This document shows positions 18,976-28,526 of a stretch of DNA of 64,000 nucleotides, in pieces. Position numbers and translations under genes: made by a program. The notes below the pieces were generated by a model, which worked only from the letters and a program-made list of their open reading frames with translations, did not search any database and was not told the origin of the DNA. Position 1 is the stretch's first letter, and each line of letters begins with the position of its first letter. The stretch spans positions 124,001 through 188,000 of the forward strand of contig NZ_RXFS01000005.1 in assembly GCF_003952185.1 (NCBI RefSeq). The letters are read 5' to 3'. The stretch is from Variovorax sp. 679 (GTDB lineage: Bacteria > Pseudomonadota > Gammaproteobacteria > Burkholderiales > Burkholderiaceae_C).

Positions 18976-19773
18976 TCAAATTCGTGCGCTGGTGCTGCTG
19001 GTGCCCGCCAGCACGCGGCGGGCTTCGCCGAGCGTCACGCCCGTTTCGCGCCGGAACACCGCGCCCAGGTGGCTCTGGCTGCAGTAGCCGAGGTCGTGAG
19101 CGATGCCGGCGAGATCGCCGTCGCCGTCGGCCAGCCGTTCCATGGCTGCCGCGAGCCGTAGGTGCTGGCGGTACTGATGAAGGCTCAGGCCGGTCTCGTG
19201 CCGGAAGCTGCGCGCCAGATGGAACGGTGAGCGCGAGACTGCATCGGCCACCTCGTGCATCGACAGCCTCGCTTCGCGGTCGGCGGTCTGGGCGAGCAGC
19301 CGTCTTGCGCGTGCGACCGTGCCGGTGAGCGGCACCTGGCGTCGGATGGTGCCGAGTTCATCGACCAGCCCGGCGATGGCCGCATCGGCTCCGGCATCGC
19401 CTGCAAGCAGGTGCCGTTGCGCGGCATGAACCCGGTACAGCGACCGTGGCGACAGCAGGCAGAAGGCCGGAGCAGTGTCCGAGCGAGAGGGGTGGTGATG
19501 CGGTCGGACGACCACGCTGCGCCGCACCGCATGCGTCGAGGGACGCAGCTGATAGACCATGGCGTCGTCGAACTGCATGGCGGTCAGGCCGTCGACCAGC
19601 CAGGTGCCGCTACCCGAACGCACATCGAGCACCGTGCGTCCGACCGGGAAGATGATGCGCCGCGACTCCAGCGTGTAGGGCCCGCTCCAGCCGGGGCCGT
19701 GATGCGCAAGCGAGCGCACATGCTCCACCGTGAACTCGCGGCCGGCGTAGAGCAGGGTGCGTTCCTGGGGCAT
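18976..19773 (-). CDS. AraC-family transcriptional regulator
   Basis: A 265-aa regulator with a cupin-like sensing domain at the N-terminus (about 1-110, several His residues including RPHHHPSRSD) and an AraC-type pair of helix-turn-helix motifs in the last 100 residues (LSMHEVADAVSRSPFHLARS and LAGIAHDLGYCSQSHLGAVF). The ATG at 19773 (MPQERTLLYAG) is favoured; the longer open frame upstream is Arg-rich and overlaps the small membrane gene. It is followed on the same strand by the DMT exporter, a common regulator-exporter pairing. Confidence 0.86.
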   Translation of the reverse strand: MPQERTLLYAGREFTVEHVRSLAHHGPGWSGPYTLESRRIIFPVGRTVLDVRSGSGTWLVDGLTAMQFDDAMVYQLRPSTHAVRRSVVVRPHHHPSRSDTAPAFCLLSPRSLYRVHAAQRHLLAGDAGADAAIAGLVDELGTIRRQVPLTGTVARARRLLAQTADREARLSMHEVADAVSRSPFHLARSFRHETGLSLHQYRQHLRLAAAMERLADGDGDLAGIAHDLGYCSQSHLGAVFRRETGVTLGEARRVLAGTSSTSARI

Positions 19774-19805
19774 GGCGGGATTCTGCGCGTGCCTGTGAAC
19801 GCCGG

Positions 19806-20051
19806 CTACTTCCCGCCCCAGCGCCAGCGCGGCGGCTCGCCCTTGATCCAGCAGACCACGACAAGCAACGCGCTCAGTCCCGAGATGGCCGCGAAGAACA
19901 GCAGCGGCTTCCGCTCGGGGTGCAACGTGAGCACCGCCGCCGCCACCAGCACGGCGTACACGACGACCACCGCCCAGCCTTGCCAGCACGTGGGTGGACC
20001 CCAGCCCCAGCCGTAGCGCTTGGCGGGAAACCAGTAGGGCTGCTTCTGCAT
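19806..20051 (-). CDS. Small two-helix membrane protein
   Basis: A predicted 81-residue protein with two membrane helices (about 24-44 and 48-70). The N-terminal 20 residues are rich in aromatic residues, Trp and Gly (WFPAKRYGWGWGPPTCW), and the tail is short and basic (PPRWRWGGK). GGAG lies five bases before the ATG at 20051. This architecture is widespread in Comamonadaceae as an uncharacterised small membrane protein. No partner is evident from the neighbours. Confidence 0.7.
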   Translation of the reverse strand: MQKQPYWFPAKRYGWGWGPPTCWQGWAVVVVYAVLVAAAVLTLHPERKPLLFFAAISGLSALLVVVCWIKGEPPRWRWGGK

Positions 20052-20124
20052 TGCATCTCCTCGTCGATCGACATCGAGTCCCGGATTCTGTCCGCTTCGT
20101 CTGAAGAGATGCTGAGCCCCTGTC

Positions 20125-20919
20125 TCACGCGAACGGATAGGGCCCTTCCATCTTCCCGATGTGGCTCACATGGCTCACCATGCCGTGCGCCTCGCTCCAC
20201 AGATGGAGCATGCAGCCCGGTCGGCCCATGAAGGAGGCCGGCGCCGCGCCGGCCGCGAGCTGCAGGGCGATCTCTGTCGTGCTGCTCGGGCACGAGCAAA
20301 CGACCGTGCCCGCCCAGCGCCGCAGCATGGTGCGATGCACATGGCCGCACAGCACCAGCTCGATGTTGGGTGCGTCGCGCACGATGGCTTCGAGCGGGGT
20401 CGTGTCCATGTAGCGGTACGTGTCCATGTAGGGAATGCCGCTGACGAATGGCGGGTGATGGAGCATCAGCAGCGTCGGCTTGATGCGATCAGCTTCCAGA
20501 GTGCGTTGCAGCCATGCGAGGCCCTGCGCGTCGACATCGCCGTGATGCAACCCCGGAATGCATGAGTCCAGTGCAACGACGCGCACCGGATGGTCGTCGA
20601 TGCAGTAGTGCAGCCCGCCTTCGGCCGGCAGGTAGGCGTGGTCCGCGAAGGCCGCGCGGAAGTTCTCGCGATGGTCGTGGTTGCCGGGGATCACGAGGTA
20701 CGGAATCTCCAGCTTTGCGAGCAGGTGCCGTACCTGTGCGTATTCCTCGGGCCGCCCTTCATCGACGAGGTCGCCCGTCAGCAACACGAGGTCGGGGCGG
20801 CGGTCGAGTGCGTGGAGGTGGTCGATGGCTTCCTCGAACATGCGATTCGAGTCGGCCACGCCCTGGTAGAGCTGGCCGGCGGGGCGGATGTGAGGGTCGG
20901 AGATCTGTGCGATGAGCAT
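20125..20919 (-). CDS. CpdA-like metallophosphoesterase
   Basis: A 264-aa calcineurin-fold phosphoesterase. The metal ligands are in ISDPHIRP, GDLVDEG, GNHDH, LHHPP and GHVHR, the pattern of class III cyclic nucleotide phosphodiesterases such as CpdA that hydrolyse cAMP. The start ATG at 20919 gives MLIAQISDPH, the standard opening. Related enzymes also act on other phosphodiesters, so the cAMP role is an inference. It reads away from the nitroreductase gene by 57 bases on the same strand. Confidence 0.85.
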   Translation of the reverse strand: MLIAQISDPHIRPAGQLYQGVADSNRMFEEAIDHLHALDRRPDLVLLTGDLVDEGRPEEYAQVRHLLAKLEIPYLVIPGNHDHRENFRAAFADHAYLPAEGGLHYCIDDHPVRVVALDSCIPGLHHGDVDAQGLAWLQRTLEADRIKPTLLMLHHPPFVSGIPYMDTYRYMDTTPLEAIVRDAPNIELVLCGHVHRTMLRRWAGTVVCSCPSSTTEIALQLAAGAAPASFMGRPGCMLHLWSEAHGMVSHVSHIGKMEGPYPFA

Positions 20920-20976
20920 GCGTGGCCTGTGGTTGCTGCTGCCACGGCAGCAAGCACGATCCGTTCCGCCGCGCCG

Positions 20977-21648
20977 TCAGATGCCGGAGAACTCCGCCAC
21001 TTCCGACAACGGCGCGCGCTCGGTCACCAGCGCATCGAGGGGCCGGCTGCGGTCGGCATAGCCGATGGACATGCCCGTGAACAGCATGCGCTCGGGCGGC
21101 AGCGCAATGAACCGGCCGATGGTCTGCGGGTAGATCGCCCAGCACTCTTGCGGGCAGCTGTCGAGCCCTTCGCCGCGCAGCAGCAGCATCACGTTCTGCA
21201 GCACCATGCCGAGGTCGGACCACTGCGGCGGGCCCATGCGGCGGTCGACAGTGCAGAAGAGCGCAAGCGGCGCGCCGAAGAACTGGTAGTTGCGCGCAAA
21301 CCATTCGCGGCGCGCGGCCTTGTCCTCGCGCGGAATGCCCAGGCGCGCATACATCGCCTCACCCACGGCGAAGCGGCGGTCGCGGTACGGCGCGACGAGT
21401 TCGCGCGGGTAGATGTCGTACTCGCTGCCTTCGCCGGTGGGTGCTTCCTGCACGCGCGTGCGCATGATCGCCTTGAGTTCGGCGAGCTTTTCCCCGCCCA
21501 CCACATGCAGGTGCCACGGCTGCAGGTTGCCGCCGGAGGGCGCGCGCAGCGCCTGCGCGAGCACGCGGCGGATGACGTCGCCAGGCACGGGTGTGTCGAG
21601 AAATTCGCGCACCGAGCGGCGGGTGGCGATGGCGTCCTGAACGTTCAT
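20977..21648 (-). CDS. Nitroreductase-family oxidoreductase
   Basis: A 223-aa flavin-dependent nitroreductase-like enzyme. The FMN-binding N-terminal RRSVREF and APSGGNLQPWH motifs, and the later GYADRSRPL, are visible. Such enzymes use NAD(P)H to reduce nitro groups, quinones or enones. The ATG at 21648 is divergent from the acyl-CoA ligase at 21771. The 122-bp gap contains operator site 3, so it could be co-regulated with the ligase. Confidence 0.87.
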   Translation of the reverse strand: MNVQDAIATRRSVREFLDTPVPGDVIRRVLAQALRAPSGGNLQPWHLHVVGGEKLAELKAIMRTRVQEAPTGEGSEYDIYPRELVAPYRDRRFAVGEAMYARLGIPREDKAARREWFARNYQFFGAPLALFCTVDRRMGPPQWSDLGMVLQNVMLLLRGEGLDSCPQECWAIYPQTIGRFIALPPERMLFTGMSIGYADRSRPLDALVTERAPLSEVAEFSGI

Positions 21649-21700
21649 GCAAAAGTCCTCTTGGGGATTGATGCTAGGGGCAACCCTCGGGTGGCCTCAA

Positions 21701-21716
21701 TCGTCCGTTCCGACGA
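21701..21716 (+). promoter_or_regulatory. Putative operator, site 3 of 4 (TCGTC-N6-GACGA)
   Basis: TCGTCCGTTCCGACGA followed by TG, a perfect palindrome in its arms. A -10-like TAGCAT is at 21740-21745, with 23 bases between them, exactly as at site 2. The downstream gene is the acyl-CoA ligase at 21771, about 5 kb beyond the main catabolic cluster. The divergent nitroreductase gene starts 52 bp away on the other side. Confidence 0.55.
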
Positions 21717-21770
21717 TGCCGCGGAGCATGGCCGCTGCCTAGCATCCGGCCAGCGTACAGGAGACAAGAC

Positions 21771-23411
<1,641 letters not shown>

Positions 23412-23875
23412 CGTTTTGATGACTTGTTCGATTTTTCTGTGGACAACTCTGTGAGTTGTAGGGGGAGGCAGGGAGGCAGAGCGAGAACTGGCGTGGCTTC
23501 CCACCACGTTGCCTGTTGAATAGGCAGCGGCTCGCACAGGATGGAGTCGGGCGCAAATGTATACAAACCGGGCCGGGCACAGGTCCGTCGGCGTCGATTG
23601 ACGGGGGTAGAACGGACGGCTACATTCCAGACCGCTTCGCGACCAGCGAGGCCGGGTTTGACAGCCTGAAAGAACCGCGGTGAAAGCCGCATACCGCAAT
23701 TGGTTTGCGGCTTTTGCCATTCCGGCTTCCCTTTTCAGGCGGCTCGGATGGGAGGGCTCGCGCCCTGCCGGTTTCGCCTAGCGGTTCCCGGTCTGTCAAC
23801 CTGTTCGAGCCGCCGCCTTCGTTTGACAGCGGATGCGACGGTTGCAGCAAAGCTGAACCGACAGGGAGGGCCGAC
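23412..23875 (+). other. Gap of 464 bases without a gene
   Basis: I find no convincing gene here: the open frames are short, Arg/Pro-rich and lack ribosome binding sites. The stretch holds a 7-bp hairpin (ACAACTC-TGT-GAGTTGT, 23443-23459) without a T-run and a better terminator-like hairpin at 23683-23715. Base composition is slightly lower in GC in its first 60 bases than in the flanking genes. Confidence 0.6.
23683..23715 (+). terminator. Candidate Rho-independent terminator
   Basis: AAAGCCGCA (23683-23691) and TGCGGCTTT (23706-23714) form a perfect 9-bp stem with a 14-base loop, ending in TTTT. It lies 270 bases after the acyl-CoA ligase stop. The A- and T-runs at both feet would let it work in either direction. 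Confidence 0.5.
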
Positions 23876-24190
23876 ATGGCCGATTCATCATCAAGTACCG
23901 CGCAAACAACAAGCGCGGAGTTCAAGCCGTTCGCCTGGAATTCCGTTCACGGGCTCGATCCCGAGGAGCGACGGCGTGCCTTGTTCCTCAACGACGCGCG
24001 CGACGTGATCGACGGCGCGCACACGCTGATGCAACTGCTCGCATGGGACGAAGAGCGCCGCGATGCAACGCAGCCGCTGCTCGACGAAGTTCATCGCGCG
24101 TCGATCCAGCGCCTGCTGATTGCTTCGCTGGGCATGCTGCACGCCGGCATCGAAGGGCAGTGCGAAGCGCTCGACATGGCGCGGCAGTAG
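23876..24190 (+). CDS. Hypothetical protein
   Basis: A predicted 104-residue soluble protein that I do not recognise. GGGAGG lies six bases before the ATG at 23876, which fixes the start; the frame before it is non-coding. The first 20 residues are Ser/Thr-rich and probably disordered. The rest is helical, with FLNDARDVIDGAHTLMQLL and IQRLLIASLGMLHAGIEGQ suggesting a short helical hairpin or dimerising bundle. It is convergent with the gene at 24254. No function is proposed. Confidence 0.65.
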   Translation: MADSSSSTAQTTSAEFKPFAWNSVHGLDPEERRRALFLNDARDVIDGAHTLMQLLAWDEERRDATQPLLDEVHRASIQRLLIASLGMLHAGIEGQCEALDMARQ

Positions 24191-24253
24191 GCGGGCGTTG
24201 CGGAACGGGCCCGGTCGTGGGGCCGGTCCATGGAAATTCCAGATGCCGCGGAA

Positions 24254-24757
24254 TTACCTGGTGGCGCCGCGCGCAAGCTGCGCTCGTCCGAATGGCGTGA
24301 TGCGGCGGATCACCGCCAGCTCCTGCGGCTCGCCACCGCCCTTGCGTGCCAGCGCGGGGCTGATGGCCGCGTCGACGAAACCGGCCTGCTTCAGCGCCTC
24401 GACACAGCCGATCTCCTGCCGGTCTTCCACGCGAAGAGGGAACGACGAACGTTCTATGCCGCGCAGGTAGTCGAGCGGCTCGAGGTTCTTCGCCTTCGAT
24501 GCTTTCCTCGATGACGCATCGATGCCGTCGCGGCCGCGCAGCCGGTCGATCTCGGCGTGCCCCTCCTCGGTGATGCAGACCACCAGCGCGGCCTGCGCCA
24601 GTCTGTAGCTGCCGTGCCCGGTGTCGTAGGCCGGGTCGATGGAGGCCTCGATGAGGCCGGTTGCCTTCAGGACGGAGACACGTCGCACGTCCGGCGCGTC
24701 GGTCACGTGCATCGGCAGGCGAGCGTGCTCCAGATGGAGGAGGTAACTGAGCGGCAC
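24254..24757 (-). CDS. Hypothetical protein with an internal duplication
   Basis: A predicted 167-residue protein with two related halves (about 5-72 and 96-163). Each half opens with YLxxxE, passes a Pro-containing turn, has a helix ending in LK-x-(T/A)-G-(L/F) followed by (I/V)-(E/D)-A-x-I-x-P-A, and ends with an I-T-x-x-G pattern. That layout recalls the recognition helix and wing of winged-helix domains, but this is only a visual likeness. GTG at 24757 is the start, with AGGGG a few bases before; an in-frame ATG lies at 24712. I cannot name a family. Confidence 0.65.
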   Translation of the reverse strand: MPLSYLLHLEHARLPMHVTDAPDVRRVSVLKATGLIEASIDPAYDTGHGSYRLAQAALVVCITEEGHAEIDRLRGRDGIDASSRKASKAKNLEPLDYLRGIERSSFPLRVEDRQEIGCVEALKQAGFVDAAISPALARKGGGEPQELAVIRRITPFGRAQLARGATR

Positions 24758-25024
24758 CGAAAAACCCCTGTGTGCACCTCCCTCGGCCGTCGATGCCGCG
24801 CAGAGCTACCCAGCCGGAGCCGGAACGGCGAGAACGCCTTCCGGCTTCCTGGACAACTCATGAGCCCCGGTGCGATCCGTTCCATGAACGGGCCGGCCGG
24901 GGAGGGGATGAATTGTGAATGTTTGTCAACAATTCTTGTGGGTCCGGGGGACCGGCGCCATCACCGAAACAGGGTATTTCCTCCGGCCAGTTTCAGTCGC
25001 GCGGAGGGGGCGGCTTCGGGGCGC

Positions 25025-25504
25025 TCAGTGCTTGTGGCCGCCATGCCCCGCAGGCTGCGCCGAGGCGTTCAGCGCCCGCACTGGCGCCTTCACCTCGACC
25101 GTTTCGCGCTTGCCGTCCTTGCCTTCGAACACGAGCGTGAGCGGCACGGTGTCGCCTTCCTTCACCTGCTGCTTGAGGTCGAGCAGCATCACGTGATAGC
25201 CGCCGGGCTTGAGCTCGACGGTCTTGCCGGCGGGCAGGTCGAGCGCGGGAACCTGCCGCATGCGCATCACGTTGTCCTGCATGGCCATCTCGTGCACTTC
25301 GACCAGCGGCGTGACCGGCGAACTGGCCGAGACCAGCTTCGTGTCCTTCGCGGCGCTGAGCTGCATGAACGCGCCGGTGGCCTTCTGCTGGGGCACGGTG
25401 GCGCGCACCCATGCGTCCTTGACGGTGACCTGCGCGTTCGCGGCGTGCGCGGTGAGCAATGCGGCGCTGGTGATGGCGAGGATGTGTGCGATACGGTTTT
25501 TCAT
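25025..25504 (-). CDS. PCu(A)C copper chaperone
   Basis: A periplasmic copper chaperone of 159 aa with a signal peptide (MKNRIAHILAITSAALLTAH, cut near AANA-Q). The copper ligands of the PCuAC family appear as His71 and Met73 in VHEMAM, further Met residues, and His104 and Met106 in GYHVML. The tail GHGGHKH may be a further metal site. PCuAC proteins deliver Cu(I) to the CuA or CuB site of cytochrome c oxidase together with SCO proteins. The SCO gene lies just upstream on the same strand (33-base gap), which supports this role. Confidence 0.93.
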   Translation of the reverse strand: MKNRIAHILAITSAALLTAHAANAQVTVKDAWVRATVPQQKATGAFMQLSAAKDTKLVSASSPVTPLVEVHEMAMQDNVMRMRQVPALDLPAGKTVELKPGGYHVMLLDLKQQVKEGDTVPLTLVFEGKDGKRETVEVKAPVRALNASAQPAGHGGHKH

Positions 25505-25537
25505 GAATGGAATCTCCTTGGGTTGGAACGATGAAGC

Positions 25538-26149
25538 TCAGGCGGACTGCAGGATCTTGCGGAGGTCTTCGGCGCATTCCTGCGCGCCCTGTTCATGGCG
25601 CAGCACGAGACGGATCTTGCCCTTGGGGTCGAACACGTAGCTGAAGGCCGAATGATCCATGGTGTACGAGGAGCCGGTCGGCACCTTCTTGTAGAACACC
25701 TTGAAGTCCTTCGCCGTCTCGCTGGTTCGCTGCATGTCGCCGTAGAGGCCGATGAAGCTCGGGTCGAAGGCTTGCGTGTAGGCCTTGAGCACGACGGGCG
25801 AATCGCGCTCTGGGTCGACGGTGACGAAGATCACCTGCAGGCGATCGCCGTCCGCGCCTAGCAGCCGCTTGATCTCGGCCGCGCGTACGAGCGCGGTGGG
25901 GCACACGTCGGGGCATTGCGTGAAGCCGAAAAACATCATCACGGCCTTGCCCTTGAAGTCGGCCAGCGTGCGTTCGCGGCCGTCGGCGTCGGTCAGGCGG
26001 AAGTCGTTCGCGTAGTTGGCGCCGGTGATGTCGACGCCGTTGAAGCTGGCGGGCAGCACCTTGTCGCAGGCTGCGAGTGCCGAGAGCGCGGCGATGCTGC
26101 CGCCGGACAGCAGCAGGCGGCGCCGGGTTGGATGGGGAATGCGGTTCAT
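25538..26149 (-). CDS. SCO-family copper protein
   Basis: A 203-aa thioredoxin-fold protein for assembly of the CuA centre of cytochrome oxidase. The metal/redox site CPDVCP (Cys79, Cys83) and the distant His166 (TMDHSAF) are both present. The N-terminus has Arg residues, a hydrophobic stretch and LAAC, so it is probably a lipoprotein (Cys28) facing the periplasm. The ATG giving MNRIPHPTRRRLLL is chosen; an upstream GTG in the same frame would add a non-hydrophobic extension. It is transcribed with the PCuAC gene and follows the DUF2946 gene by 127 bases. Confidence 0.9.
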   Translation of the reverse strand: MNRIPHPTRRRLLLSGGSIAALSALAACDKVLPASFNGVDITGANYANDFRLTDADGRERTLADFKGKAVMMFFGFTQCPDVCPTALVRAAEIKRLLGADGDRLQVIFVTVDPERDSPVVLKAYTQAFDPSFIGLYGDMQRTSETAKDFKVFYKKVPTGSSYTMDHSAFSYVFDPKGKIRLVLRHEQGAQECAEDLRKILQSA

Positions 26150-26276
26150 CTGAAGAATCTCTCTTTCCGGCACCGGTGCAGGCGGATGCCGATTCATTGC
26201 TGCAGGAGCGCACGCGGCAAACGAGCCTCGCCTGGAGGCCGCATGCGTCACGCGCGCGGAAGCTGAAGAAGAAGCG

Positions 26277-26672
26277 TCAGATGAGCGGGGGAGGCCCGCG
26301 TGCCGGCAAAGGCGCGGCGGTGGCTACGGTGATGCGCGTAGACGGAATCGACTGGACCGCGCGCGCCAGCGGCACCAGCACCGGCAGTTCGACGGCCGGC
26401 GTCGTCGCAGGCGGGGCTGCGTTGAGCACGCAAAGCGGGCAGTCCATGTGGCCCGCGCCCAGTTCCTGCGCACCATCGTCGGTGTGGACGATGGCTTTCA
26501 CCGAACCGGCGTTCGAGCAGACCAGTTCCACCGTCTGTGGATGCACGACCGGCGAAGCGACGGCCACGCCGAGCGACAGCGCAAACCACAGCAGCACCCA
26601 GCGGATCAGGCTCACGCCCGGACGCCGCAGGCCGGCGGGCCGATTCGGGGTGGCGTGGGACGGTGCGGGCAT
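26277..26672 (-). CDS. DUF2946-type protein
   Basis: A 131-aa protein with an N-terminal membrane segment (about 22-40) and a Cys/His site: Cys52, then GHMDCPLC with His75, Cys78 and Cys81. This arrangement is that of DUF2946 proteins, which are often found beside copper genes. The Pro/Ala-rich tail (PPATTPAVELPVLVP) is low in complexity. The context with SCO and PCuAC suggests a part in periplasmic copper handling; its exact job is not known. A terminator separates it from the upstream tRNA. Confidence 0.75.
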   Translation of the reverse strand: MPAPSHATPNRPAGLRRPGVSLIRWVLLWFALSLGVAVASPVVHPQTVELVCSNAGSVKAIVHTDDGAQELGAGHMDCPLCVLNAAPPATTPAVELPVLVPLARAVQSIPSTRITVATAAPLPARGPPPLI

Positions 26673-26708
26673 CGGCGGCGATTATCGGCCAGCCTCGCGC
26701 CACAAAGA

Positions 26709-26746
26709 AAAAAGCCTTGCAAGTCGTTGACCTGCAAGGCTTTTTC
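26709..26746 (-). terminator. Rho-independent terminator of the tRNA gene
   Basis: GCCTTGCA (26714-26721) pairs with TGCAAGGC (26733-26740), flanked by a run of A on the left and T on the right. Read on the minus strand it ends in a T-run directly after the tRNA and before the DUF2946 gene. The symmetric tails allow bidirectional use. Confidence 0.8.
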
Positions 26747-26753
26747 GTTTTGT

Positions 26754-26830
26754 TGGTGGCTCTTCACGGACTCGAACCGCGGACCTGTGGATTATGATTC
26801 CATCGCTCTAACCGACTGAGCTAAAGAGCC
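26754..26830 (-). tRNA. tRNA-Met (anticodon CAT)
   Basis: The 77-base cloverleaf on the minus strand starts GGCTCTTTAGCTCAG and ends GAAGAGCCACCA, with CCA encoded. The acceptor stem GGCTCTT/AAGAGCC, the D arm GCTC-GAGC and the T arm with TTCGAGT are all formed. The anticodon loop reads ATCATAA, giving CAT. The start G-G and internal D-arm fit elongator Met rather than initiator; a lysidine-modified tRNA-Ile2 also has CAT and cannot be ruled out without a covariance model. Confidence 0.88.
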
Positions 26831-26859
26831 GTTCGGTGGCGTTGCACACCGAGCCCAAG

Positions 26860-26889
26860 ATTATAGCCCACTCCGAACGCGTTGCTCAA
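26860..26889 (-). promoter_or_regulatory. Sigma-70 promoter of the tRNA gene
   Basis: On the minus strand, TTGAGC (26884-26889) and a perfect TATAAT (26860-26865) are 18 bases apart. The predicted start is about 22 bases before the tRNA. The -35 element overlaps the stop codon of the VWA gene that precedes it. Confidence 0.75.
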
Positions 26890-28391
26890 CCACCCGACGG
26901 CAACTTGCCCAATTCTTCGGAAACGAGCCGCACGATCAGCTTGTCCAGCGTCTGCACCGAGTAGTTGCCGACGTCGTGCACCGTCTGCGTTCCCGGGCCG
27001 CTCGCCGGGTTCGTCGCCTCCTTGTAGGTCAGGAACACGAAGCGCCCGCCCGTGTACTGCGCGATCTGGCGCTGGATGTATTCGCCCTGCTTGTCGAGCC
27101 CCGAGGCGCCCACGCTGAACACCTTGATGCCCTTGCCCAGCGCGGCGACCATGTCGTCGTCGTACTGCGGGCCGCCGTAGTCGAGGTGCGGTGGCGCGTC
27201 GGCCAACAGCACCACGAGGCGCGTGGTGTCGTTGCCGCGCCAGCTCAGCTTGTGGACGGTTTCGTTCAGCGCCTCGTTCATCGCCTCGGGGTAGTCGCCG
27301 CCGCCCGCGGCGCGCAGCGCGTCGAGCACGCCCTGGAAGGCGTTGAGGTCGTTGGTGAAGTCGTGGCGGCGCACCAGGAACTCGTCGCCACGGTCGCGAT
27401 AGGCCACGAGTCCGAAGCAGGTGTCGGGACGGCTCGGCAGCCTTGCGACCTGGTCGGCAATGGTGCGCAGGGTGGCCTTGAGCTTGGCGATCTCGTCGTC
27501 CATCGAGCCGGTGGCGTCGATCAGGAAGACCAGGTCGAGCCTGGCACGTGCGGGTACGGCGCCGGGTTTGCCGCCGAGCACCACGTCGACCGCGTTCTTC
27601 TGGCCGCGCTGCAGGAAGACGGTGCTCTGGCGGCCGTTCTTGCGCACCGTCACTTCGTACACCGGGCTCTGCGCCTTGTCGAAGGCGTTCGGGTGCAGCC
27701 AGGCGCGTCCGCCCGCATCGGTGCGCGCCCACATGGCGGCGCCGTTGGCGGCCTGCACGGCCACTTCGGCGTCGGGAACGACGGCGCCGCGCGCGTCGCG
27801 CACCTGCAGCAGGTAGCGCGCGCTGATGTCGCGCTCGCGGTGCACGACCTGCGTGCGGCCGTGGAAAGCCAGGTATTCGCTGAAGTCGGCGTTGTCGTCG
27901 ACCATGCCGGCGGTGACGGGTTCGTTGGCAGGGCGCGGGGCCTGGGCGGGCGGCTGGAGCCCGCCGCTCACGCGTGGCGCGGGCGAGGCCGTCACCGGCG
28001 GGGCTTCCGCGATGGCAGAGTCGGCGCGGGCCTCCATGGCGGGAGTCGCCGGCACGGACTTCGCCGCCGCGACCGAGGGCGCCACGGGCCGGCGCAGCGA
28101 ATAGTCCTTCAATGCGTCGGAGCTCGAGAGTTCGCGTCGGGCATCGGCGACGCGCGGCATGCCCGGCGTCTCATAGGTTCGGACCGGCCTCGCGCAGTTC
28201 GTGGCTGAGGGTGCTTCGAAGTTCGGCATCGTCTGCGCTGCCTGCACGAGGTTGTCGGGCGCGGGTGTCGGCCAGCACACTGAACTGCCAGTGGCTGCTA
28301 TTTCGGTGGCGCCGCAGGCGGACAGCAGCAGTTGGGCGCACAGCAGTGCGACGAGCGGGCGGCGGAACCGGGGGACGAAAGGCTGGGTCAT
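26886..28391 (-). CDS. VWA-domain lipoprotein
   Basis: A 501-aa envelope protein. The signal peptide ends in LLLSAC, so Cys26 is probably lipidated. A Pro/Ala-rich linker (about 100-165) leads to a beta-rich domain (185-275) and a von Willebrand A domain (about 285-490). The metal-ion-dependent adhesion site is intact: DATGS at 292-296, with later Thr and Asp residues (GNDTTR, LADAPPH). VWA domains bind protein partners through a divalent metal. It is divergent from an ECF sigma/anti-sigma pair, 135 bases away, so it may belong to that regulon. Exact role unknown. Confidence 0.87.
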   Translation of the reverse strand: MTQPFVPRFRRPLVALLCAQLLLSACGATEIAATGSSVCWPTPAPDNLVQAAQTMPNFEAPSATNCARPVRTYETPGMPRVADARRELSSSDALKDYSLRRPVAPSVAAAKSVPATPAMEARADSAIAEAPPVTASPAPRVSGGLQPPAQAPRPANEPVTAGMVDDNADFSEYLAFHGRTQVVHRERDISARYLLQVRDARGAVVPDAEVAVQAANGAAMWARTDAGGRAWLHPNAFDKAQSPVYEVTVRKNGRQSTVFLQRGQKNAVDVVLGGKPGAVPARARLDLVFLIDATGSMDDEIAKLKATLRTIADQVARLPSRPDTCFGLVAYRDRGDEFLVRRHDFTNDLNAFQGVLDALRAAGGGDYPEAMNEALNETVHKLSWRGNDTTRLVVLLADAPPHLDYGGPQYDDDMVAALGKGIKVFSVGASGLDKQGEYIQRQIAQYTGGRFVFLTYKEATNPASGPGTQTVHDVGNYSVQTLDKLIVRLVSEELGKLPSGG

Positions 28392-28456
28392 GGAAGCACT
28401 CCGGGTGGTTGGGTGCAGGCTGATACGGCCGGGCGCCGCCAGCGGGGTTTGAGTCG

Positions 28457-28487
28457 TGTAACTTTTTTGCCGCCCCGAACCCCGATG
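28457..28487 (+). promoter_or_regulatory. Possible ECF-type promoter of the sigma factor gene
   Basis: TGTAAC (28457-28462) followed by a T-run resembles ECF -35 elements of the AAC type. CCGATG at 28482-28487 lies at a plausible -10 spacing. If real, it would give autoregulation, as is common for ECF operons. It is a visual call only. Confidence 0.3.
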
Positions 28488-28526
28488 CGGTTCGTCGCCC
28501 GTACAAGCTCGGGTGAAAATCCTCCG

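Noticed and set aside
23439..23447. TGTGGACAA, one base from a DnaA box
   Set aside because: A single imperfect copy without an AT-rich region or dnaA/dnaN nearby is no evidence for an origin.
24557..25534. A 325-codon plus-strand frame opposite the PCuAC gene
   Set aside because: No recognisable domain, Arg/Gly/His-rich, and fully antisense to a clear copper chaperone.
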